Below are positions 1-6,219 of a stretch of 8,920 nucleotides of DNA, piece by piece. The position numbers were made by a program, and so were the translations under genes. The notes below the pieces were generated by a model that was given only the letters and a program-made list of their open reading frames with translations, was not told the origin of the DNA and made no database searches. This stretch comes from Clostridiales bacterium (GTDB lineage Bacteria; Bacillota; Clostridia; Oscillospirales; Acutalibacteraceae), in assembly GCA_019417145.1 (NCBI GenBank), contig DXVY01000055.1:1-8920 (forward strand), in the 5' to 3' direction. Numbering within the stretch: position 1 is the stretch's first letter; the number at the start of each line of letters is the position of its first letter.

Positions 1-55
1 CGACGGGGAGATCACCATTGCCGACGTCATGGAGATCTGTAAGATATTGGCCAGA
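1..55 (+). repeat. Copy A of a perfect 55-bp direct repeat (dockerin C-terminal half)
   Basis: Bases 1-55 match bases 2392-2446 with no mismatch. The match begins at the window edge and may extend further upstream. It stops exactly at the codon where the two proteins acquire different tails. Perfect identity including third codon positions suggests recent duplication or gene conversion between neighbouring dockerin genes. Confidence 0.9.
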
Positions 56-73
56 GGAAGCGCGAATATGTAA
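1..73 (+). CDS. C-terminal end of a dockerin-bearing protein (partial, 5' end outside window)
   Basis: The frame starting at base 2 is open from the window edge to the TAA at 71-73. It reads DGEITIADVMEICKILAR followed by GSANM. This is the second calcium-loop/helix half of a type I dockerin, in which D-x-D-G-D-G-E-x-T-x-x-D loops bind calcium and the module docks onto a cohesin. Only the last 23 codons are visible, so the rest of the protein is unknown. The first 55 bases are identical to the equivalent part of the next gene, so the two genes are probably tandem paralogues. The tail after the dockerin differs (GSANM here, QDA there), which shows these are two separate genes. The gap to the next start codon is 72 bp and I see no convincing terminator in it. 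Confidence 0.8.
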   Translation, partial: DGEITIADVMEICKILARGSANM

Positions 74-145
74 TCCGCCATAGAATAAAATGGGCGGCGG
101 TAAAAGACGATGGCTTTTATAAATTTAGGGAAAGAGGGCGGCATT

Positions 146-2458
146 ATGAAAAAATGGTTCTCGGTGTTTATGGCGCTATTGTTGTGCTTCCAGTTGGCGC
201 TGCCGGCCGCTGGGGCAGAAAATTCTGATTTCGAGCAGGAACTGCAATCCGAAAATGCATGGCGGGCGGGGGAAAGCTATCCCGTGACGGCGGGCCTGTC
301 CGATGCAGCCGACACTTTGGAGGCCTCCGTTCTGGAATCGCCGATAGCGGAATTGAAAATACAGGATATCCTTTTACCTGAAAAGGACATTGCCCGTTAC
401 CGCGAAGAAACCTATAACCCCGATACCAGGGAATACGAACCCGTTCCGGGATATTCAATATACAGTTCTGATTTGGATTTTGTCGCAAAATTGAAAGACG
501 GCACCGAGTTGAAAAGCGATAACGGTGGTCTTGCAATCGACGGAAAATGGTACTATCCTGAAATTTCCCACAACCAATCTAGCGAGCCCTGGGTGTTGGG
601 CGGCACGTATACCGCTACGGCCAGCATTTTCGGCGTGGATTATCCCTTCTCGGTAACCATTGTGGAAAATCCCAAGAAGATCGTTTCGCTGGAGGTCGAG
701 GATACGGCGATCATGGATGGTATGTACGATTACAACGATCCTTATGACGAATATACAGTTTACGCGCCGGATTTTACCGTGACGCTGAATGACGGTACCA
801 AACTGCACGCAGACAATGGCTGGATTGACACCGAAGATATGCTCATCCGTTTGAACTATTCGGACGTGCAGCCCGAGCAGTGGAAGCTGGGGGAAACCCA
901 TACCGTTACGGCTTCCTTCCAGGACCTCAGCGATACGTTTCAAGTGACCGTTGTGGAAAGCTGCATTGAAAAGGTTACATTTTCAGATGCGACCGTCATT
1001 GCAGGCGCTGGCGGCAGTATGACCTCCTATTATGATGCAGATACCGGAAAGACAGAGGAATATTTTCACTATGCTTACCACCCGGCCTTTACGGTCACCT
1101 TTAAAGACGGGACGGAGAAGACCTTCCGTTATCCGGATGGGATGCGCTCTGCCATGCTCTTTTACCTCACTTATGGTATGGGCGGATTTTTTTCCTACGG
1201 GCATTTCCCCCGCTATACCGACCGACAGCAGGAGGAACACTGGGAAGTGGGCGGGACCTATCCGGTTTCGGTGAGCTTTATGGGCTTTTCTGATACCATC
1301 CAGGTTACGGTCATTGAAAACCCGGTTCAAAGCATTGTTCCCGATGAGATGCTGCTTGTGCGTGAGCGTGATGGATATGCCTATTGGTATCAGGCCCAGG
1401 CGGCGCTGGAGCTGGATCTGCATAGATATGAAGAGCCTTCCTATACCGTTACCCTTAAAGACGGGACGGTTTTACAAACAGAAGGCGGGATAGATGGTAC
1501 CCTTGTGGAGATTTATGGCGAATATTACAGCGTCTGCTCGGATTACACCCTTCCCACGGCTCCCGGCGATTATGATCTGCCGGTCAAGGTTTCGGCCTTC
1601 GGCGACGAATACGATGTCGCCGTTCCAGTGAAAGCGGTGGTCTCCGAGGCCGGATTGGCAGAAGCGCTGGGCATTGAAAAAATCGAGATCGAGGATATCC
1701 AGGTTATTTCTCAGGAAGACGGTTACTATACCATATCGCCGGCGTTCACCTTTGTTATGAAAGACGGCCGGCGGATACCCGACAGCGCCGCTGTTTATGT
1801 CTGGGCGCTGGACATAGAGGGAGGAAACTATGCCTCCCGCCCGGACTGGCAGGTGGGCGGCACCTACACACTGACCGGCTCCATTTTCGGCCTGACCGAT
1901 ACGTTCACCGTGGCGGTGATCGAAAACCCCATCGAAAGCCTGCTTTCCACCGATATTACCTGTGTGAATCCTAATATTTACGAATATGGATTTTCTTATC
2001 AGCGCGACGCCGGACAATTCCGCTATGTGAATCCTTTCCTGTTGTCTTCCAGCCCGGTTTTGCAGTTCCGGCTGAAGGATGGGAGCGTTGTAGACGCCAG
2101 CATCGGTGATCCTCATAACTATGATCTTATGCTGTATAACAACAGATATTCTTTTCATGTATATGTTGACGAACTGGCATACGAATATGGCAAGGCCTAT
2201 GACGGCCGCTTTACGCTGCTGGGGGAGGACTATGAACTTTCGGTCACCTTTCTGGAGGCCTCTCCCGGCGATCTGGACGGCGACGGGGAGGCAACCATTG
2301 CGGACGTGATGGAGGCCTGTAAGGTCATGGCCAGGGAATCGGCGGGAACCGACCCCACCGACCATGAGATCGCCTGCGGCGACCTGGACGGCGACGGGGA
2401 GATCACCATTGCCGACGTCATGGAGATCTGTAAGATATTGGCCAGACAGGATGCATAA
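146..2458 (+). CDS. Secreted Ig-like repeat protein with C-terminal type I dockerin
   Basis: The 770-residue product starts MKKWFSVFMALLLCFQLALP and has a signal peptide with likely cleavage after AGA (residue 24). I chose the ATG at 146 over the one at 110 because GAGGG at 134-138 lies 7 nt upstream and the signal peptide starts there. Residues 67-705 hold six diverged beta-rich repeats (about 67-176, 177-272, 273-393, 394-498, 510-595, 596-705). Most share a TVTLKDGT-like strand, then W-x-V-G-G-T-Y, then a strand ending V-I-E-N-P. They resemble group 3 bacterial Ig-like domains, but that family assignment is inference. Residues 39-66 look like the back half of one more repeat. Residues 707-767 form a type I dockerin with calcium ligands D709/D711/D713/T717/D720 and D746/D748/D750/T754/D757. 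No catalytic domain or cell-wall sorting signal is visible. The protein is probably an exported binding or structural component attached through a cohesin. A preceding dockerin gene suggests a tandem cluster. Confidence 0.88.
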   Translation: MKKWFSVFMALLLCFQLALPAAGAENSDFEQELQSENAWRAGESYPVTAGLSDAADTLEASVLESPIAELKIQDILLPEKDIARYREETYNPDTREYEPVPGYSIYSSDLDFVAKLKDGTELKSDNGGLAIDGKWYYPEISHNQSSEPWVLGGTYTATASIFGVDYPFSVTIVENPKKIVSLEVEDTAIMDGMYDYNDPYDEYTVYAPDFTVTLNDGTKLHADNGWIDTEDMLIRLNYSDVQPEQWKLGETHTVTASFQDLSDTFQVTVVESCIEKVTFSDATVIAGAGGSMTSYYDADTGKTEEYFHYAYHPAFTVTFKDGTEKTFRYPDGMRSAMLFYLTYGMGGFFSYGHFPRYTDRQQEEHWEVGGTYPVSVSFMGFSDTIQVTVIENPVQSIVPDEMLLVRERDGYAYWYQAQAALELDLHRYEEPSYTVTLKDGTVLQTEGGIDGTLVEIYGEYYSVCSDYTLPTAPGDYDLPVKVSAFGDEYDVAVPVKAVVSEAGLAEALGIEKIEIEDIQVISQEDGYYTISPAFTFVMKDGRRIPDSAAVYVWALDIEGGNYASRPDWQVGGTYTLTGSIFGLTDTFTVAVIENPIESLLSTDITCVNPNIYEYGFSYQRDAGQFRYVNPFLLSSSPVLQFRLKDGSVVDASIGDPHNYDLMLYNNRYSFHVYVDELAYEYGKAYDGRFTLLGEDYELSVTFLEASPGDLDGDGEATIADVMEACKVMARESAGTDPTDHEIACGDLDGDGEITIADVMEICKILARQDA
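2264..2446 (+). other. Type I dockerin domain coding region (residues 707-767)
   Basis: Two F-hand-like units of the form D-L-D-G-D-G-E-x-T-I-A-D-V-M-E-x-C-K are separated by a short linker. Positions 10, 11, 17, 18 and 22 of each unit, the usual cohesin-recognition positions in type I dockerins, are I, A, C, K and R in both halves. The halves are therefore symmetric at the expected binding surface. In known type I dockerins such symmetry goes with two alternative binding orientations; applying that here is inference. Confidence 0.85.
2392..2446 (+). repeat. Copy B of the 55-bp direct repeat (dockerin C-terminal half)
   Basis: Identical to bases 1-55. The first dockerin half of this same gene (about 2268-2335) is related but clearly diverged at the DNA level. 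The exact match is therefore between genes and not between the two halves of one dockerin. Confidence 0.9.
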
Positions 2459-2494
2459 AAGGCCCCTTCTTTCCATATTTGTAGGAGGCGGGGA

Positions 2495-2523
2495 TTGACA
2501 GGGGAAAATACCTGTGGTATGAT
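2495..2523 (+). promoter_or_regulatory. Sigma-A promoter of the asnS-asnA operon
   Basis: A perfect -35 box TTGACA (2495-2500) is followed by a 17-bp spacer and a -10 box TATGAT (2518-2523). The -10 is preceded by TG at 2515-2516, giving an extended -10. Transcription should start near 2530, just before the first T-box helix. This is the strongest promoter-like sequence I found in the window, and its position fits the riboswitch exactly. Confidence 0.88.
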
Positions 2524-2529
2524 ACCCAT

Positions 2530-2789
2530 GAAAAGCGATGAGGAAGAGAAGTACCACGGCCATTCGCTTCCAGTGAACGGGGGACAGTGGAAACTCCGCA
2601 GACAGAAGCCGTGGGAATAACACTTCGGAGCTGCAATCTGAACGACTGATGGGTCCAGTAGGTGCGCCGTTGACCGTGCGTTAAGCGGGAAAGCTTTGTT
2701 GGAAGCTGGAGTGGCCTTTCGGGCAATTTAGGTGGTACCGCGGATACACAGCTATCCGTCCTAAGAAACAGGACGGATAGCTGTTTTTT
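2530..2789 (+). promoter_or_regulatory. T-box riboswitch leader, tRNA-Asn responsive (AAC specifier)
   Basis: This RNA senses the charging state of a tRNA and decides whether transcription continues into asnS-asnA. Stem I has a kink-turn-like base (GATGAGG near 2537-2543 against CGGAG near 2626-2630). Its upper helix is 7 bp, CCACGGC 2554-2560 with GCCGTGG 2608-2614. Between them lies a specifier loop with AGTA on the 5' side (2550-2553) and GAATAACA on the 3' side (2615-2622). The AAC triplet at 2619-2621 is followed by a purine, as is usual for specifiers, and matches the downstream asparagine genes. The T-box sequence AGGTGGTACCGCGG is at 2730-2743. The antiterminator pairs AGG 2730-2732 with CCT 2760-2762 and GCGG 2740-2743 with CCGT 2756-2759, leaving TGGTACC (2733-2739) as the bulge that contacts the uncharged tRNA 3' end. 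This is exclusive with the terminator. The leader fills most of the gap between the dockerin gene and asnS. Confidence 0.95.
2748..2789 (+). terminator. Intrinsic terminator of the T-box leader
   Basis: A perfect 15-bp stem (arms 2748-2762 and 2770-2784) has a 7-nt loop and is followed by a T run at 2784-2789. The 5' arm contains bases 2756-2762, which the antiterminator also uses, so only one of the two structures can form. Charged tRNA-Asn should favour this hairpin and stop transcription about 35 nt before asnS. Confidence 0.95.
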
Positions 2790-2824
2790 ATTTATCATAA
2801 AATGGGAAAAAGGAGAGGATTCAA

Positions 2825-4195
2825 ATGCAGCATACCGATATCTGCGACATACTGAAGGGAGAGAAGCTGGACGCCCAGGTCACCCTTTGCGGCTGGGTGC
2901 GTACCTCCCGAGATTCCAAGAACGTGGCCTTTCTGGAGGTCAACGACGGCACAAGCCTTAAGCACATCCAGGTGGTGGTGGACAAATCGGTAATCGCCGA
3001 TCCGGCCCCTTTTATGAAGCTGGGCACGGCGGTCAGGGTTGTGGGCCGGGCGGTCAAGGGCATGGTGCAAAACGCTGTGGAGGTCAACGCGGAGAAAATC
3101 GAGGTTTTGGGCGAGTGCCCCGGCGAATATCCCCTGCAGAAGAAGCGGCATACCCTGGAATACCTGCGCACGATTCCCCATCTGCGGGTGCGCACCAATA
3201 CCTTCAACGCCGTTTTCCGTGTGCGGTCGGTGGTCTCCTTTGCCATCCATCAATTTTTTCAGAAAAATCACTTTATCTATGTGCATACCCCCATTCTCAC
3301 CGGTAGCGACTGCGAGGGCGCAGGTGAGATGTTCCGGGTGACCACCCTGGGCTTCGACCACGGGTATAAGACCGAGGAGGAGTATTTCGCCAACGACTTT
3401 TTCGGCCAGCCCGCGGGCCTGAGCGTTTCCGGTCAGCTGGAAGGCGAGGTGGCGGCCATGGGACTTGGTAAGATTTATACCTTCGGCCCCTCCTTCCGCG
3501 CCGAAAACAGCAACACCCCCCGCCACGTGGCCGAGTTCTGGCATGTGGAGCCGGAGGTAGCCTTTGCCGATTTGAACGATATCATCGGCGTGGCCGAGGA
3601 TATGATTAAATATGTGATCCGGGCCGTGTTGGATGCCTGCCCCGATGAGCTGGATTTCTTTGAGCGGTTCATGGAAAAGGGACTGCGGGAGAAGCTGTTG
3701 AGCGTGGTGGAAAACGATTTCAAGGTTCTGGATTATACCGAGGCCATTGAAATTTTGAAAAAAGCCGATGAGAATTTTATCTATCCCGTGGAGTGGGGCT
3801 GCGACCTGCAGACCGAGCACGAGCGGTATATTACGGAAAAGGTATTTAAAAAGCCGGTGTTTGTCACCAATTATCCCAAAGAGATCAAGGCCTTCTATAT
3901 GAAGCAGAATCCCGACGGCAAAACCGTAGCCGCCACCGATCTGCTGGTGCCCGGGGTGGGCGAAATCATCGGATGCAGCGAGCGGGAGGCCGATTTGGAT
4001 AAGCTGCTGGCCGCCATGAAGCAGAGGGGCATGGATGAGGCCGCCTATGCCGATTACCTGGATCTGCGCCGGTTTGGATCGGTGCCCCACAGCGGCTTTG
4101 GTTTGGGGTTGGAGCGCATGATTATGTATGTTACCGGCGTCGCTAATATTCGGGACGTGCAGCTCTATCCCCGTACGGTGGGGAATATCCGGTAA
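2825..4195 (+). CDS. asnS: Asparaginyl-tRNA synthetase (AsnRS)
   Basis: This cytosolic enzyme attaches L-asparagine to tRNA-Asn using ATP. The 456-residue product has close to the usual bacterial length. An N-terminal OB-fold anticodon-binding domain covers roughly residues 15-100 (LCGWVRTSRDSKNVAFLEVN is typical). The class IIb catalytic core follows. Motif 1 lies around HTPILTG (154-160), motif 2 is in 221-244 with the FRAE arginine-glutamate pair at 224-227, and motif 3 is GFGLGLERM (424-432). The ending YPRT (448-451) and overall pattern fit AsnRS and not AspRS; there is no GAD insertion. The start is set by AGGAGAGG at 2811-2818. It is the first gene of the T-box operon, so expression should rise when tRNA-Asn is uncharged, consistent with the AAC specifier. 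Confidence 0.96.
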   Translation: MQHTDICDILKGEKLDAQVTLCGWVRTSRDSKNVAFLEVNDGTSLKHIQVVVDKSVIADPAPFMKLGTAVRVVGRAVKGMVQNAVEVNAEKIEVLGECPGEYPLQKKRHTLEYLRTIPHLRVRTNTFNAVFRVRSVVSFAIHQFFQKNHFIYVHTPILTGSDCEGAGEMFRVTTLGFDHGYKTEEEYFANDFFGQPAGLSVSGQLEGEVAAMGLGKIYTFGPSFRAENSNTPRHVAEFWHVEPEVAFADLNDIIGVAEDMIKYVIRAVLDACPDELDFFERFMEKGLREKLLSVVENDFKVLDYTEAIEILKKADENFIYPVEWGCDLQTEHERYITEKVFKKPVFVTNYPKEIKAFYMKQNPDGKTVAATDLLVPGVGEIIGCSEREADLDKLLAAMKQRGMDEAAYADYLDLRRFGSVPHSGFGLGLERMIMYVTGVANIRDVQLYPRTVGNIR

Positions 4196-4208
4196 AGGGG
4201 AGACAGAT

Positions 4209-5216
4209 ATGAAGCAACTGAAATTGGTAGAGGGATATCGGTCGGTCCTTTCCCTGCGGGACACCCAGAAGGCCATCAAGTTCGTCAAGGATACCTTTCA
4301 GCAGCGGCTGGCCGCCGCTCTCAACCTGGAGCGGATCAGCGCCCCGCTGATTGTGCGGGGGGACAGCGGCCTCAACGACGATTTAAACGGCGTGGAGCGC
4401 AAGGTTTCCTTTGACATGAAGGAGATTGGCGGCCGCGCCGAGGTGGTCCAATCTCTGGCCAAGTGGAAGCGGGTGGCTTTGCAGCGGTATGGATTTCATG
4501 AGGGCGAGGGCCTGTATACCGACATGAACGCCATCCGCCGGGACGACGACGTGGACAACGATCATTCCATCTGCGTGGACCAGTGGGACTGGGAACGGGT
4601 CATTGGACCGGAGGACCGCAACCTGGAATTTCTGCAAAGCATTGTCCGCAAGATCGTGGAGGCGGTGGCCGACACCAAGGAGCGAGTAAAGGAGCGGTTC
4701 CCTGCCCTGACCGGCAGTATTCACCGGGATGTTTTCTTTATCACCTCCCAGGAGCTGGAGGATCGATATCCGTCCCTTACCCCCAAGGAGCGTGAAAAAG
4801 AGGTGGTCCGGGAACACAAAACCGTGTTCGTTATGCAGATCGGCGGAGCGCTGAAGAGCGGACAGCTTCACGACGGCCGGGCGCCCGATTACGACGATTG
4901 GACCTTAAACGGGGACCTGCTTTTCTGGAACAGTGTGTTGGAGCAGCCGGTGGAGGTGTCCTCTATGGGTATACGGGTAGATGCGGCCGCGCTGAAAAAA
5001 CAGCTGGCGATTCGGGGAAACGAGGACCGGCTGGGGTATGCCTACCATAAGGGCATTGTAGAGGGGACCCTTCCTCTGACCGTAGGCGGGGGAATCGGTC
5101 AATCCCGCCTATGTCTGCTGCTGCTGGAAAAGCTGCACATTGGCGAGGTCCTGTGCTCTATATGGCCTGAGGAAATGGTAAGAGCCTGTAGAGAGGCCGG
5201 CGTCCAGCTTTTATAG
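4209..5216 (+). CDS. asnA: Aspartate-ammonia ligase (asparagine synthetase A)
   Basis: This enzyme makes L-asparagine from L-aspartate, ammonia and ATP, giving AMP and pyrophosphate; it does not use glutamine. The 335-residue length is close to that of E. coli AsnA (330). Characteristic stretches are GDSGLNDDLNGVERKVSF (51-68), EVVQSLAKWKR (78-88), HDGRAPDYDDW (221-231) and the nucleotide-binding GGGIGQSR (293-300). The family has the class II synthetase fold and is a relative of its neighbour asnS. The ATG at 4209 is preceded by AAGGGGAG ending at 4202. Only 13 nt separate it from the asnS stop codon and no promoter is seen between them, so the T-box should control both genes. An in-frame ATG further upstream (4128) lies inside asnS and lacks a fitting ribosome binding site. 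Confidence 0.96.
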   Translation: MKQLKLVEGYRSVLSLRDTQKAIKFVKDTFQQRLAAALNLERISAPLIVRGDSGLNDDLNGVERKVSFDMKEIGGRAEVVQSLAKWKRVALQRYGFHEGEGLYTDMNAIRRDDDVDNDHSICVDQWDWERVIGPEDRNLEFLQSIVRKIVEAVADTKERVKERFPALTGSIHRDVFFITSQELEDRYPSLTPKEREKEVVREHKTVFVMQIGGALKSGQLHDGRAPDYDDWTLNGDLLFWNSVLEQPVEVSSMGIRVDAAALKKQLAIRGNEDRLGYAYHKGIVEGTLPLTVGGGIGQSRLCLLLLEKLHIGEVLCSIWPEEMVRACREAGVQLL

Positions 5217-5229
5217 AGATGGCAAGGAG

Positions 5230-5260
5230 ATGCCACAACGCCGATTAGGCGAAGTGGCAT
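5230..5260 (+). other. Perfect hairpin with symmetric AA/AA internal loop after asnA
   Basis: Outer arms ATGCCAC (5230-5236) and GTGGCAT (5254-5260) pair fully. Inner arms CGCC (5239-5242) and GGCG (5248-5251) pair fully. The two helices are separated by AA on each side, and the loop is GATTA. The hairpin begins 14 nt after the asnA stop codon. No T run follows, so it is not a standard intrinsic terminator. TGGCA at 5220-5224 could pair instead with TGCCA at 5231-5235. The role is unknown; a transcript-end stabiliser or a leader structure for the next gene are both possible. Confidence 0.5.
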
Positions 5261-5311
5261 GGGCGGACTGAAATCACCGAAAGATCAATATGATGGAGGA
5301 GAGAAGCTGCT

Positions 5312-6025
5312 ATGAACCATTTCATGAACAAGCCGGGTGCGTTTTACGCTGCTCAGGAAAATCTGGTGGACAACAACTATTTTTACAAAAAAAACAAAAC
5401 AAAAAACAGAAATCTGATAATTGCTTTTTGTATTGTGCTGATGGCATTCATTGTGATAACCAGCCTTCTGTGCGTCTTCACACAAGGATTCATCACGAAT
5501 ATTCTCGTGGCATTGACGGCGTGTGTTGGCCCTGCTGCAATTGGGATAGGCTTAAATTGTCTAGGAAACGCCTTTCGGCAGAGTCGTGGTGTGCAAAGAT
5601 TCTTACATATATTCGGAAGTGCGTTTAAATGCATTTGTCCGATCGTTTTAATGCTTGCTTTATATTATATTTTTGCTTTTATTCCTGCATCGGATTCTTT
5701 TATGCGATATGCGGCGGTGATAGGTGCGCTGTCCATAAGTTTTTTTGGCTATATCCCGGCCCATTATAATCCCAACTATTCCCTTATGAAAAACAATCTT
5801 TTAGGCGTGATCAGCTTGTTTTCAAACGTGTTTATGTGGAGCTTTATTTCTGGCCAGATAGCGCTTACGGATGCTTTGAGGTGTGTTGAGATAATGGTAA
5901 CAAGAACCTATGAACCAGTACATATAATTTTACTGCTGTTTAAGGTCGGAATTGTTTTTGCGCTGCTTCAAACGCTGAAATTGATTGCAGAGGAATTGGA
6001 TGATATCTGTATATCCAAAAGATAG
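5312..6025 (+). CDS. Unrecognised multi-pass membrane protein
   Basis: I do not recognise the family of this 237-residue product. It has a polar, lysine-rich N-terminus (K26-K33 region) followed by about six hydrophobic segments near residues 35-55, 60-82, 107-125, 132-148, 162-182 and 204-222, and a short acidic C-terminal tail. The positive residues before the first helix favour a cytoplasmic N-terminus. There is no signal peptide, enzyme motif or transporter signature I can name. GGAGGA at 5295-5300 sits 11 nt before the ATG at 5312. The gene is noticeably richer in A+T than asnS, asnA and the minus-strand genes and uses more A/T-ending codons, which suggests a different origin. No convincing promoter lies in the 95-nt gap after asnA, so it may be a distal gene of that transcript, or have its own unseen promoter. 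A terminator follows 41 nt after its stop codon. Confidence 0.75.
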   Translation: MNHFMNKPGAFYAAQENLVDNNYFYKKNKTKNRNLIIAFCIVLMAFIVITSLLCVFTQGFITNILVALTACVGPAAIGIGLNCLGNAFRQSRGVQRFLHIFGSAFKCICPIVLMLALYYIFAFIPASDSFMRYAAVIGALSISFFGYIPAHYNPNYSLMKNNLLGVISLFSNVFMWSFISGQIALTDALRCVEIMVTRTYEPVHIILLLFKVGIVFALLQTLKLIAEELDDICISKR

Positions 6026-6065
6026 AACATAGGCTGGTATATTGCGCATTCATTGCTATAAGTGT

Positions 6066-6104
6066 CAAAACAACCTTGCGGCTTTTGCCAGCAAGGTTGT
6101 TTTG
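6066..6104. terminator. Bidirectional intrinsic terminator between convergent genes
   Basis: A 14-bp perfect outer stem (arms 6066-6079 and 6091-6104) continues inward as GGC 6080-6082 with GCC 6087-6089 around a TTTT loop, leaving one bulged A at 6090. The left arm starts with CAAAACAA and the right arm ends with TTGTTTTG, so either strand yields a GC-containing stem followed by U-rich sequence. It can end transcripts from the membrane-protein gene on plus and the exporter-Nudix pair on minus. The rest of the gap 6026-6219 shows nothing else I can support. Confidence 0.85.
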
Positions 6105-6219
6105 ATTAAGCGCTGTGTTTGTGCTTTCCTAGAAATAGGTAAGGATCAATTGGTAGGAAGAAGATAAATTGTCCATGCATCTGCGCGTTTTATCCAGGAG
6201 GGGGCGGCTTCCTTTAGGA

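Noticed and set aside
75..119. Possible hairpins after the first dockerin gene (CCGCC 75-79 with GGCGG 93-97; TAAAAG 101-106 with CTTTTA 114-119)
   Set aside because: Stems are short or all A-T, the first has a 13-nt loop, and neither is followed by a T run, so no terminator call is justified.
110..145. Upstream ATG extending the Ig-like/dockerin protein by 12 residues
   Set aside because: No ribosome binding site fits it, and the extension would push a clear signal peptide away from the N-terminus; GAGGG supports the ATG at 146.
1472..2623. 383-codon minus-strand open frame opposite the dockerin gene and T-box
   Set aside because: It would be antisense to the dockerin domain and the riboswitch stem I, both strongly supported, and its translation has no recognisable domain.
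2795..4288. 497-codon open frame on the minus strand across asnS
   Set aside because: It lies entirely antisense to a well-recognised AsnRS, its product resembles no family I know, and it starts and ends without regulatory signals; it is a codon-bias shadow.
5266..5294. TATGAT at 5289-5294 as a promoter for the membrane protein gene
   Set aside because: No good -35 box lies at proper spacing, and a start about 7 nt downstream would remove or truncate the ribosome binding site.
6126..6219. Short inverted repeats (CCTA/TAGG at 6129-6140, TTCCT/AGGAA at 6126-6159, AGGA/TCCT near 6197-6214)
   Set aside because: Each has only 4-5 pairs and no T run or conserved context; they are expected by chance.
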